From UMGS1002 sp964463325 (GTDB lineage Bacteria > Bacillota > Clostridia > Oscillospirales > CAG-272): a stretch of 26,338 nt of DNA. The DNA lies in contig CAYXBY010000021.1 of NCBI GenBank assembly GCA_964463325.1, positions 1-26,338 on the forward strand, given 5' to 3'. Shown here piece after piece: positions 7,299 to 16,057 of the stretch (its first letter is position 1; each line of letters opens with the position of its first letter). The notes beneath the pieces are model-generated. The model saw nothing but the letters and a program-made list of their open reading frames with translations. It made no database searches and had not been told where the DNA came from. The position numbers and the translations under genes were made by a program.

Positions 7299-9224
7299 AT
7301 GACTGTACTGTCTGTGAACAACATTTCGCTGTCCTTCGGCACGGTGCCGGTGCTGGAGCAGATCTCGTTCTCGCTGGACGAGACTGATCGTCTTGGCATT
7401 GTCGGCGTCAACGGCTGCGGCAAGTCGTCGCTGTTCAAGATCATCACCGGCGAATACGAGCCGAGCAGCGGCGAGGTTTTTATCTCCAAGGAAAAAACGC
7501 TGGGCATACTGCGTCAGGACGACGCCACGACTGTCGACCCGAGCGAGGGCGGCAACGCGCTGGAGATAATGTACGGCGCGTTCGGCGAGCTGCTGGCGGC
7601 CGAGGCACGGATGGGCGAGCTCGAGCAGCTTATGAGCGAGGGGGCGTCGACGTCCGGCGTGACGGAGTCTGAGCTCGAGAGCTACAGCCGCGAATACAGC
7701 GCACTGCACGAGGCCTTTATACGCGACGGCGGGCTGGAGTTTCGCGGTCGGTGCGCCTCGATACTCGAAAAAATGGGCTTCGACGAGGCGACGATGCACC
7801 GCCCGCTCGCCACGCTCAGCGGCGGTCAGCGGACACGGCTGGCGCTTTGCCGTCAGCTGTCGCGCGAGCCCGACATACTCATGCTCGACGAGCCGACAAA
7901 CCATCTCGACATCGAGACGCTGACCTGGCTCGAGCGCTTTTTAGCGGGCTACCGCAAGTGCGTCATGATCATCTCGCACGACCGCTATTTTCTCGACCGT
8001 GTCACCAACAAAACGCTGGTGCTGGAGCACTGCCGCGCCAAGCTGTACAACGGTGGCTACACCCGCAGTGCCGAGCAGCGCGAGCAGGATCGCAAGATAG
8101 CCGAAAAGCATTACCGCGAGCAGCAAAAGGAGATCGCGCGGCAGGAGGCCTACATCGCCCAGCAGCGCGCCTGGAACCGTGAGCGCAACATAATCGCGGC
8201 GGAAAGTCGGCTCAAGCTGCTGGACAAAATGGAAAAGCTGGAGCGTCCGCGCGAGGCGCCGCGTTCCATTTCGATGAAGTTCACGCGGGCGCATGCCAGC
8301 GGCAACGAGGTGCTGACGGCCGAGGGACTGTCGGGCGGTTACGGCAGTCGGGTACTGTTCTCGGGGATCGATTTTCTCATCAAAAAGGGCGAGCGCGTGT
8401 TTGTGACGGGCCCCAACGGCTGCGGCAAGTCGACGCTGATCAAAATGATAGTGGGCGCGGTTGAGCCGCTGGCCGGGCGGATCGAGGCGGGCTATAACGT
8501 CGAGGTCGGCTACTACGACCAGGAAAATCAAAACCTCACACCCGAAAACACCGTGCTCGACGAGCTGTGGAACGCCTACCCGACGCTACCCGAGGTGACT
8601 ATTCGTGGCACGCTGGCGCAGTTCCGCTTTGTCGGGGAGGACGTTTTCAAGTCGGTGTCGGTGCTGAGCGGCGGCGAGCGCGCGCGGCTGACGCTGGCTA
8701 AGCTGATACTGTCGCACATGAATCTGCTCATACTTGACGAGCCGACCAACCATCTGGATATTCCGTCGCGCGAGGCGCTCGAGGCGGCGCTCGACGGCTT
8801 TGACGGCACGCTGCTCATCATTTCGCACGACCGATATTTCATTGACCGACTGGCCAGCCGCATTTTTGAGCTATCGGACGGACATCTGGCCGACATACGC
8901 GTGACGCATGTCGGCGAGGGCTACGGCGAGCTGTGTCGCATACGCGAGAGCCGCGAGGCGGCGTCAAGCGGCGTGACTTCCGAGCGCATGAGCGCCAACA
9001 AGGAGCAATATTTGCAGAACAAGAAGCAGGCGTCCGATGCGCGGCGTCAGGCCAACCGGCTGGAGCGGCTGCGCCGCGAGGCCGAGCAGCTGGAAGCCGA
9101 GCTTGAGCAGGTCGAGGCGCGGCTTTACGGCGACGCGGCGACGGACTATAAGCTGGTATCAGAGCTTGACGCGCGGCGGCAGCAGATCGAGGAGCGGCTG
9201 CTGGAGCTGTACGAGGAGGTATAG
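7299..9224 (+). CDS. ABC-F family ATPase, YdiF type
   Basis: A 641-residue soluble ATPase with two ABC domains and no membrane segments, of the ribosome-associated ABC-F class. Domain 1 has Walker A GVNGCGKS at 36-43, an LSGGQ signature and the LDEPTNHLD Walker B. An Arg/Glu-rich interdomain linker (about 250-310, the P-site tRNA interacting motif) follows. Domain 2 has Walker A GPNGCGKST at 371-379, an LSGGE signature and a second LDEPTNHLD. Residues about 560-641 form a charged coiled coil. Length and the C-terminal extension match housekeeping YdiF proteins better than the shorter antibiotic-resistance forms. The start MTVLSVNNISL is typical; the nearby AAAAGGA is about 13 bases upstream, a weak spacing. 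It ends before a hairpin cluster and a bidirectional terminator. Confidence 0.92.
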   Translation: MTVLSVNNISLSFGTVPVLEQISFSLDETDRLGIVGVNGCGKSSLFKIITGEYEPSSGEVFISKEKTLGILRQDDATTVDPSEGGNALEIMYGAFGELLAAEARMGELEQLMSEGASTSGVTESELESYSREYSALHEAFIRDGGLEFRGRCASILEKMGFDEATMHRPLATLSGGQRTRLALCRQLSREPDILMLDEPTNHLDIETLTWLERFLAGYRKCVMIISHDRYFLDRVTNKTLVLEHCRAKLYNGGYTRSAEQREQDRKIAEKHYREQQKEIARQEAYIAQQRAWNRERNIIAAESRLKLLDKMEKLERPREAPRSISMKFTRAHASGNEVLTAEGLSGGYGSRVLFSGIDFLIKKGERVFVTGPNGCGKSTLIKMIVGAVEPLAGRIEAGYNVEVGYYDQENQNLTPENTVLDELWNAYPTLPEVTIRGTLAQFRFVGEDVFKSVSVLSGGERARLTLAKLILSHMNLLILDEPTNHLDIPSREALEAALDGFDGTLLIISHDRYFIDRLASRIFELSDGHLADIRVTHVGEGYGELCRIRESREAASSGVTSERMSANKEQYLQNKKQASDARRQANRLERLRREAEQLEAELEQVEARLYGDAATDYKLVSELDARRQQIEERLLELYEEV

Positions 9225-9227
9225 GGT

Positions 9228-9350
9228 GAGGCTTGCAGCCTCGGGGGGATTTCGCCGCCTTTGAAAAGGCAGGCGAAACTTCAAGCATGGGGTACAGGGG
9301 TGAGGGGCGCCGAGGCATGCAATGCCTCAAAAGAGCCCGCAGGCGCCCTC
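9228..9350. repeat. Internal cluster of hairpin repeats
   Basis: GAGGCT-TGC-AGCCTC (9228-9242) is the same mini-hairpin type as in the terminal repeats and is likewise followed by CGGGG. Next is TTTCGCC-GCCTT-TGAA-AAGGC-A-GGCGAAA (9250-9278). Then comes GAGGCAT-GCA-ATGCCTC (9312-9328), nested inside an outer pairing of GAGGGGCGCC (9302-9311) with GGCGCCCTC (9342-9350). No coding potential is visible. Confidence 0.75.
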
Positions 9351-9383
9351 AAAAACTATCAATCAGCCTCGCACCATAATCGC

Positions 9384-9446
9384 AAAAAAACGGTTAGGCC
9401 CAAGAACGCTTTAAACGTTCTCGGTCCTAACCGACTTTCTTTTTTC
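9384..9446. terminator. Bidirectional rho-independent terminator
   Basis: A long stem, CGGTTAGG...AGAACG (9391-9408) with CGTTCT...CCTAACCG (9416-9433), is flanked by AAAAAAA (9384-9390) and ACTTTCTTTTTT (9434-9445). It provides a U-tract in either direction, ending both the ABC-F transcript and the 14-kb minus-strand operon. Confidence 0.9.
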
Positions 9447-9473
9447 AAATGCTTTGAAAGCTTTGCGGGGTCC

Positions 9474-9497
9474 GGGGGGCTGTTTCAAAAGCCCCCC
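9474..9497. repeat. GC-rich hairpin at the operon 3' end
   Basis: GGGGGGCT (9474-9481) pairs with AGCCCCCC (9490-9497) across an eight-base loop, 26 bases after the last stop codon of the minus-strand operon. Neither side has a U-tract. It may protect the 3' end of the mRNA, or be another dispersed palindrome. Confidence 0.55.
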
Positions 9498-9523
9498 CAG
9501 TGATTGCATGGTGAAACCCTGCA

Positions 9524-10645
9524 TTAATCTGCCGTCAAGCCGGAGCGCTCAATACCCTGGACAAGGAATCTCTGGCAGAAGACATACATAATAACGAGCG
9601 GGAGAATGATCATCAGGCCGCAGGTATTACGAATGGCCGCATAATAGAGGTTCTGTCCGGCGTAGTTGGTCGCCAGCGACTCGGGAATATCAACGAGGTC
9701 AGGCATAAGAACCGTCTGCGTCGTTGTAAAGAACAGATTGGTGTAGAAGTCATCCGTCCACTGCCACGAGAATGCGAACAGGAACACCGTTATCATCATC
9801 GGGATGGAAAGCGGGAGAATGATCTGAACAAAGGTACGCATGGTACCCGAGCCGTCGATGTAGGCGGACTCCTCAAGCTCGTTCGGCACACCGGTGAAGA
9901 ACTGGCGCAGCATGAAGATATACAGACCGTTCTTAAAGCCCAGGCCCGTGAGCGACAGTATGATCATAGGCCAATAGGTGTTGGTGAGGTTAAGTCCCTC
10001 AGCCGTCCACCGCCTAAAGGCGTCGGTATCCGGAATGATATCAATGTGCGAGAGCAGATCGTTCAGCCACTCGATATCACCGACTGTAGCACCGCCGGCC
10101 AGGAACTTGAAGATACCAAGAATATCAAAGTATCTGAACTTCATGAACAGCGAGAGCTGAAGCGTCGGGTGGGGCACGATCATGGTCAGAATGACCAGCA
10201 GGAACACCAGCTTGTTGCCCTTGAACTTGAACTTTGCAAGACCATATGCAATGAAGCAGCAGACGAGCGTCTGGATCAGCGCGGTCGAGCCCGAGAGGAA
10301 CAGCGTGTTAACGAAGGCCTGCATGTAGTTAAGCTCATTGAAGATAGCTACATAGGTCTTGATCGTAAACTGCGTCGGGATCAGACGAACCGTTACGTTA
10401 ACAAAGTCGTCCGGGATCATGAACGAGCCTGCGATCTTGGTGTAGAAGGGGTAGAGCACGACGTACGCCACACCTATCAGCAGCACCAGGCGGAAGACAT
10501 ACCAAATAAAGTTACCGAGGAAGCTGAGCGACAGGAACTTTGCCTTAAGTCTTTCAAGCAGCGGTGTCCGTTCGAAATCGACCTTGATCTTATTCTTGGA
10601 CTCCTTCATTACCTTCGGGGAGCTTTCAATATTCTGCGAATTCAT
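9524..10645 (-). CDS. Sugar ABC transporter permease B2 (MalG/CUT1-like)
   Basis: A 373-residue inner-membrane permease, last gene of the operon. A roughly 60-residue charged N-terminal tail precedes the first membrane helix (VLLIGVAYVVLYPFY). The permease ends with a cytoplasmic EAA loop (EESAYIDGSGTMRTF...ILPLS) and two more helices. It is longer than usual MalG-type proteins (about 280-300) because of the tail and an extra loop between helices (LSHIDIIPDTDAF region). The start at 10645 is fixed by GGAGG nine bases upstream; the frame is open for 35 more codons but these overlap the upstream gene. It follows permease B1 by 17 bases and would form a heterodimer with it. Substrate is inferred to be an oligosaccharide. 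Confidence 0.9.
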   Translation of the reverse strand: MNSQNIESSPKVMKESKNKIKVDFERTPLLERLKAKFLSLSFLGNFIWYVFRLVLLIGVAYVVLYPFYTKIAGSFMIPDDFVNVTVRLIPTQFTIKTYVAIFNELNYMQAFVNTLFLSGSTALIQTLVCCFIAYGLAKFKFKGNKLVFLLVILTMIVPHPTLQLSLFMKFRYFDILGIFKFLAGGATVGDIEWLNDLLSHIDIIPDTDAFRRWTAEGLNLTNTYWPMIILSLTGLGFKNGLYIFMLRQFFTGVPNELEESAYIDGSGTMRTFVQIILPLSIPMMITVFLFAFSWQWTDDFYTNLFFTTTQTVLMPDLVDIPESLATNYAGQNLYYAAIRNTCGLMIILPLVIMYVFCQRFLVQGIERSGLTAD

Positions 10646-10662
10646 CAGTATGACCTCCTTTC

Positions 10663-11640
10663 TCAATCTCTCTTCTGATAGAATACATACGCTGACATGA
10701 TACCCGCCACAGCGGCTATGATCAGCATAACTATCAGGAAGTACATCCACGACATTGCCGAGCTTATGACGTTACCGTCGGTCTTCTCATAGGCCGCGGA
10801 GATAAACTTCATAACCTTGTTTGAGTCGGTGGTGAACGAGTCAATGATCGTATAAACGGAGTTGACCAAAATCATCGGGCTGATCATAGGAAGCGTTATC
10901 TTCCAGAAGGTCTCCCAACCTGTTGCGCCGTCTATCTGGCAGGACTCGTAAATTGCCGGGGATATGGACTGCAAGCCGGCCAGGAATATCAGCATCTGAA
11001 CGCCCGAGCGGTTAACGATATCATAAATACCGTTGATCATGGTCGTAACGTATTCGACGAGTCCCGTACCGATCTTCATGTTGGCAAATAGTCGTTCAAC
11101 GTCGATGGCCGAAACGATCTCTGCCGCGGTGCTTTGGTTTGTACCGGTGTTAATGCCCTCTTCCTCCTCCATGTAGTCTGACAGAATGTTCTGCGACTCG
11201 ATGGACTCCATAATACCTGTTGAAAGTATAACGGGGATGAAGAATATTGCACGGAACACGGCACGGCCGGCCATCTTCTGGTTCAGCAGCACTGCCATGA
11301 ACAGTGAGAAGATGATGATCGCGGGGATATCGAAGGCCAGCTCTCTAAGACCTGTGAGCAATGTTTCAACAAAGTCAGGGTCTACGAACAGTGCCTGGCG
11401 GTAGTTCTCAAACCCCACGGGGATGAGGTTGTAGCCTCCCCCCGAGAGGATCTCGATGCGATAAAAGCTGTATCTTATCGAATCGAAGATAATAGGTAAA
11501 TAAATGAGCAGGAATCCAATAGCGAAAGGAAGTACGAACAGCCAACCTGCGCGCGCCTTTTTAGCGTCCAGGGACACCCCGCGCTTGCGCTTCTTGGGCT
11601 TCGTGGAAGCTGCCTTTTGGAGCTTTGCTTCGTTTGTCAT
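10663..11640 (-). CDS. Sugar ABC transporter permease B1 (MalF/LplB-like)
   Basis: A 325-residue membrane permease. A Lys/Arg-rich tail (residues 1-30) precedes the first helix (GWLFVLPFAIGFLLIYLP). The EAA loop (YESCQIDGATGWETFWKITLP) is intact and would contact the ATPase. Between the middle helices is an acidic, probably extracellular loop of about 60 residues (around NILSDYMEEEEGIN), longer than in most LplB-like permeases. The start is supported by AGAGAGG upstream, and the gene begins 20 bases after the DUF5696 stop. With permease B2 it forms the second permease pair of this operon; no solute-binding protein gene lies beside this pair. Confidence 0.9.
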   Translation of the reverse strand: MTNEAKLQKAASTKPKKRKRGVSLDAKKARAGWLFVLPFAIGFLLIYLPIIFDSIRYSFYRIEILSGGGYNLIPVGFENYRQALFVDPDFVETLLTGLRELAFDIPAIIIFSLFMAVLLNQKMAGRAVFRAIFFIPVILSTGIMESIESQNILSDYMEEEEGINTGTNQSTAAEIVSAIDVERLFANMKIGTGLVEYVTTMINGIYDIVNRSGVQMLIFLAGLQSISPAIYESCQIDGATGWETFWKITLPMISPMILVNSVYTIIDSFTTDSNKVMKFISAAYEKTDGNVISSAMSWMYFLIVMLIIAAVAGIMSAYVFYQKRD

Positions 11641-11660
11641 TTTCAGGTCACCTCTCTTTC

Positions 11661-14600
11661 TCAGTTATAGTACACAACATAGCTCGACTGAGGTATGGTG
11701 TACTGGACTCCGTCAATAACGACGGTCACGTCGAAGAAGTTGTAGTTCAGAATGAAGGTCTTGTAGGCGAGATATCTGCCGTTGGCATCGGTATCACCGA
11801 ATGTCACCTTGACGATGTTGCCGTCGTCGTTGGTGTACTTGGTGTACTCGTAGTCGGTATCGGCTACGGTGGTGTCATCGGTGGTGTCGCCATCGGTCTT
11901 ATCGCCGGACTCGTCGCCCTCATCGGTCTCGTCGCCATCAGCGGGGGTCTCGACCGGTGTTTCAGGCTCGGGCTCGGGCTCAGGCTCCTTGACCTCTTCG
12001 ATCACAACGTAATCGCGGGTCAGCTCAACCTGCTCTGCGTAAATAGCATTGACGGTATCGAGTGCGGTCTGGATGCTCTTGGCGCTCTCAACAGCTGCGT
12101 TGTAGGACTCGGTAGCTGCGGCGATAAGCGCTTCGCTTACGCCCTCGAGCTTGTTCAGCGTCTCGATAGCCTCCTTGGCTGCCTCAACAGCGTCAGCGGC
12201 GAAGTCGGATGCGGTGACGACCTTGCTCTTCTCGTCCAGCACCTTTTGCAGTGCGTTCTTGAGCGCAGTCTTAGCGGAGATCAGCGAGTTGTTAGCTCTG
12301 GTTGCCGCGGTGGACGCGGTGGTGTACTCTGCCTTAGCATCGTTCATCAGCGTACCGGCCTCGGTTGCAGCAACTCTGTCGGCCTCGGTTGCGGTATCAA
12401 GCGCAGCCTTGGCGGTTGCCTCAGCGTACTTGACCTGTGCATCCTCGTAGACCTTAAGTGCCTCAGCCTTGGCGGCCTCTGCCTCAGCGGCAGTGGTCTC
12501 GGCCTTCTTGAGGGTCTCGAGCTTGGAAGCAACGTCCTTCGCGCGTGTCTCGGCGCTGGTGATTGCCTTTTCGGCGTTCGTTACCGACGTTGCGACAGTG
12601 GTATCAACGCTGATCGCAATAGCAGCAGAAGCATAATCTGTAGCCTTGGCGGCATAGTCGGCAGCGGCTGCTGCGTTCTTCTCTGCGCCCTCGGCGTACT
12701 CGGCGGCTGCGGCCTTGATGTCGTCGGTTGCGCCGGCAACGCCTGCCAGGAAGTCAGACGCAACGCGCGCCTCCTTAGCCAGGACATCAGCCTGAGCTGC
12801 GGCGTTGACAGCCTCATTGTAGGCGGTGGTGCCGTTGGTCAGAGCGGCGGACAGCTCGGTGGCTGCATTCTTCATAGCAGTCTCGGCGTTCTTGGTTGCG
12901 GTCTTTGCGTTATTGTAAGCGGTTCTTGCCTCACTGTTTGCAGTGTTGGCGGCCTCATATGCAGCCTTTGCAGCTGCCTTAGCGGCCTCATCGTTGCCCT
13001 TGTTGGCGGTGTTATAAGCATCTCTTGCTGCGCTATAGGCTGCCTGAGCTGCGTTATAGACCTCCAGCTTAGCCGCCTCATCAGCGGCAGCGGCCTCATA
13101 TGCGGCCTTGGTTGCGGGGACATTGGCAAGTGCTGCCTCGATAGCTGCGATGGAGCCGTTTGCGGCCTCAGCAGCGGACTTGGCAGTTGCAAGCAGTGTC
13201 TCAACCTTAGCGGCATTGTTCTTAGCCTGCTGACGTGCGTTCAGGATATCCTTGACTGCCTGCGAGGCTGCATCGCTCTCGGCCTTGGCCAGCGCCTCAG
13301 CCAGCGCCTTCTCGGCGGCGATGATGTCGTCCTCAAGCTCGTCAGCGTCCGGAACACGCTCACCGATCAGGAATTCGTGACCAATGATCAGCTTATCCTG
13401 AACGTCGGAAAGTGCTTCGTTGAGCTGCTTGTAGATATCTACCAGCTCGCTGTACCAAATGTCATAGCGAACGGAGTAGTATTTGCTGAGGTAGGAGTCA
13501 TCCTTCAGCAGCGTGGTATTGTCGTAGGACAGCACGAAGGAGGGGGATGCACCATTCTCGATGGTTCTCAGCACGGCGTAGCCCATGTTACCCTCCATAT
13601 TCAGCGCCTTGCCGGCGAACTGAATGTTGCCGTGGAGCACGATGCCGAGGAAGGGCACGGAGTTAGAGGACTTATTGAGTCGGCTGGAGTCAAGCGAGAC
13701 GTCAAGTATGTGATCAACATACTTCCAGCTGTAGGCGTTACCGCCGGTGGTCATGACGCTGTCATAATTCTCGGCAAGGTATTCGAGCGCCTCAATGGTG
13801 TACTCCTTGGAGTCCTCGCGGTTGTAAGGATCGTCCTCATCGAAGTCGGAGTTCAGATCCGAGCCCAGCGTACCGACGGAAATGTTTCCGTAGCCGTACT
13901 TGAGGTAATTGGTGGTAAACTTCTCATAGAAGTGTGAGAAATATGCGGGGGAGATAGCCATCTGGAAGTAGCTGACGAAGGTCTGATAGGTTGCGCTGTA
14001 CTCACGGCGTGAGGTATAGCGGTTATCTATGGTCTTTACCAGATGCTTTTTGGTGCTGAGTCCGTCGAATGCGCCGGAATTCTGGGCATAAACGAAGTCA
14101 ACATCCGGGAAGAGGCCGAAGCCCTTTTCGTTGGCATACTCGACCAGCTCTTCAAAGCCGCCCCTGCCACCGACGGAGCTTTCCCACTTTGCCTTGTAGG
14201 GCACGGTGGAATACATACCGCCATTGAGGTAGCCGGTGAGCTTGAAGTTGATGTTGCTGACGCCATCGGCGGACAGCTCATCGTACATGGTCTTGATGTT
14301 CTCAAACGAGGTCAGCGCCACGGTGGTATTGACCGGGATGGACAGCACCTTTTCGATGGTCTCCATCGAGCCGAACGTCTCGATGTAGAGCGGGATGTCC
14401 TCCTTCAGCTGCTCAGCCGTCAGGCGGGACAGTGTGCCGTTCTTGGTCAGATAATCACGATAAGCCAGCGCCATACCCATATAGGTAGGCTCATAATGGT
14501 TATCGAGCTCCTTTTCCGAGGCGATATTGTTGTCGGTCAGCATGATGTAGCGTATCTTGTAGTTGCCCACATACTTACGCGGCGAGACGACCGTCTGCGT

Positions 14601-16034
14601 CGAGTTGGTACCGACTGAGATAGCGTCCTTCATGTTGTAAGTATCCTTGGGGCGCGGATAGAACTTCATCTGCATGGTGTTGTACTTGTTGAGCGAGCCG
14701 GCGTGGTAGGTGTAGATCTCGGCCATTGCGTCACCCTCTTCGATGATCGCAGTATAGCCGCGGCTTACCTTCTTGGTCTCCTTCACGATCGAGCCATCGA
14801 CCATGTTCTCAACAGTTACATTCTCATTTGCCACAAGGCCGAAGACGGGGTAGCGGATGGTCTCCTGCTGGCGTCCGGTGATATCGATGTAGGCAAAGTC
14901 GAAGCCATAAACCTTACCGCTGAGGTTGGTGATGCTGCTTCCGGACAGCTCCTCAAAGCGGAACAGTGAGCCCGAGCCATCGGGCAGGAAGGTGTAACCG
15001 GTCTGGACATCCTTCTTATTTGAGCCGGTGTAGTTTGCGCCGGCGCCCATGTAGGGCAGGATGCTGATGTTCTCCATGCGGTACTCGGATTCATCGAAAC
15101 GAATACCGTTTGCAGGGAGACGAACGCTCATGCCTCCGGCATCCAGCGTATACTCGAGAGCCATCTTGAACAGCGCGGGAGCGCGGTCATTGCCCTCGTA
15201 CTCAGTCAGGGAATGGTCGTAATCCAGCTGCTCGTAGGTGTAGAGCGGGCAGTAGGTCTTGATCAGCTCCTCGACTCGGCGCAGCTCGGTCTCACCGGCG
15301 GTCGGGTCGAAGACGTAAACGGCCATTTTCTTGGTGATCGGGAAAGCGGCATAAAGCTCAGCCTTAGCACGCTCACTCGAGGTCTTAGCCGGATCCTTTT
15401 CAAGGAAGTAAGCCGTCAGCTTTTTGAAAAGGAAGTTCATCGGGTCATTGCCCAGGGCAACGAGCGCGACGTCACGGATCTGAGTTTCAAATCTTTCCTT
15501 GCTTATCAGACGCGGCACCAGCATTCTGGTCTCCTCACGTCCGATGGTGTACTCAACGCGGATACCGCCCTTGATGTTCTTAACCTTGATCTGGTCGCGG
15601 TAGCCGGCCTCGTTGAAGCTGTAGAAATCCTTGGTGTTGCCGCTTCTGACGTCGGTGTAGCGTACAACTATCTGCGAGAGCACCTGCTCCTTAACGGAGG
15701 CCGATGTTCCCTGCGAGGTTGCTACATCCCAGGGGTTGGTGAAGAGTATCTGACCCGAGGCCATGTCAACGCATGCAACCTCGCCGGACAGCTCGTCGCT
15801 CCACAGCTGGTAGCCGTCCTTTTCGAGCTTGAGCGTCATGGTACGCAGCTTTTCCTCAGCCGAGGAGTATTCCTTGGTGAGGTACTTTGTCAGCTTTTCC
15901 TCAACGGTCTCGTTGTCATCCTTCTTGGTGCTGCTTGACGTTGCCGAGACCTCCATCATAGACAGTCCGGCAACTGCTCCTACCAGCATGATTGCAGTCA
16001 AGAGTGCAGATATTAATCTTATTAACTTTTTCAT
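11661..16034 (-). CDS. DUF5696 protein with long Ala-rich coiled-coil insertion
   Basis: A 1457-residue exported protein. Residues 1-31 are a signal peptide ending near V-S-A, with no lipobox. Residues about 60-895 resemble the DUF5696 family, found beside sugar ABC transporters in Clostridia and probably related to glycoside hydrolases, although I cannot assign catalytic residues. Residues 901-1340 are low-complexity, dominated by Ala, Glu, Lys, Asn and Thr with regular AAxAAYxAA phrasing, and predict one long helix or coiled coil. A Glu-Pro repeat (1350-1363) and an acidic Asp/Thr/Gly linker (about 1364-1395) follow. The final 60 residues (KYTNDDGNIVKVTFGD...) look like the small beta domain that normally closes DUF5696 proteins, so the helix interrupts the usual order. 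The start has AGGAGG upstream; the gap to the preceding gene is 23 bases. Confidence 0.82.
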   Translation of the reverse strand: MKKLIRLISALLTAIMLVGAVAGLSMMEVSATSSSTKKDDNETVEEKLTKYLTKEYSSAEEKLRTMTLKLEKDGYQLWSDELSGEVACVDMASGQILFTNPWDVATSQGTSASVKEQVLSQIVVRYTDVRSGNTKDFYSFNEAGYRDQIKVKNIKGGIRVEYTIGREETRMLVPRLISKERFETQIRDVALVALGNDPMNFLFKKLTAYFLEKDPAKTSSERAKAELYAAFPITKKMAVYVFDPTAGETELRRVEELIKTYCPLYTYEQLDYDHSLTEYEGNDRAPALFKMALEYTLDAGGMSVRLPANGIRFDESEYRMENISILPYMGAGANYTGSNKKDVQTGYTFLPDGSGSLFRFEELSGSSITNLSGKVYGFDFAYIDITGRQQETIRYPVFGLVANENVTVENMVDGSIVKETKKVSRGYTAIIEEGDAMAEIYTYHAGSLNKYNTMQMKFYPRPKDTYNMKDAISVGTNSTQTVVSPRKYVGNYKIRYIMLTDNNIASEKELDNHYEPTYMGMALAYRDYLTKNGTLSRLTAEQLKEDIPLYIETFGSMETIEKVLSIPVNTTVALTSFENIKTMYDELSADGVSNINFKLTGYLNGGMYSTVPYKAKWESSVGGRGGFEELVEYANEKGFGLFPDVDFVYAQNSGAFDGLSTKKHLVKTIDNRYTSRREYSATYQTFVSYFQMAISPAYFSHFYEKFTTNYLKYGYGNISVGTLGSDLNSDFDEDDPYNREDSKEYTIEALEYLAENYDSVMTTGGNAYSWKYVDHILDVSLDSSRLNKSSNSVPFLGIVLHGNIQFAGKALNMEGNMGYAVLRTIENGASPSFVLSYDNTTLLKDDSYLSKYYSVRYDIWYSELVDIYKQLNEALSDVQDKLIIGHEFLIGERVPDADELEDDIIAAEKALAEALAKAESDAASQAVKDILNARQQAKNNAAKVETLLATAKSAAEAANGSIAAIEAALANVPATKAAYEAAAADEAAKLEVYNAAQAAYSAARDAYNTANKGNDEAAKAAAKAAYEAANTANSEARTAYNNAKTATKNAETAMKNAATELSAALTNGTTAYNEAVNAAAQADVLAKEARVASDFLAGVAGATDDIKAAAAEYAEGAEKNAAAAADYAAKATDYASAAIAISVDTTVATSVTNAEKAITSAETRAKDVASKLETLKKAETTAAEAEAAKAEALKVYEDAQVKYAEATAKAALDTATEADRVAATEAGTLMNDAKAEYTTASTAATRANNSLISAKTALKNALQKVLDEKSKVVTASDFAADAVEAAKEAIETLNKLEGVSEALIAAATESYNAAVESAKSIQTALDTVNAIYAEQVELTRDYVVIEEVKEPEPEPEPETPVETPADGDETDEGDESGDKTDGDTTDDTTVADTDYEYTKYTNDDGNIVKVTFGDTDANGRYLAYKTFILNYNFFDVTVVIDGVQYTIPQSSYVVYYN

Positions 16035-16057
16035 TCTGTTTTCCTCCTATCTGCAAT

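Noticed and set aside
11625..13937. 770-codon open frame on the plus strand
   Set aside because: Antisense to the Ala-rich DUF5696 gene. Biased codon use there keeps the opposite strand open; the product is Gly/Leu/Cys-rich nonsense.
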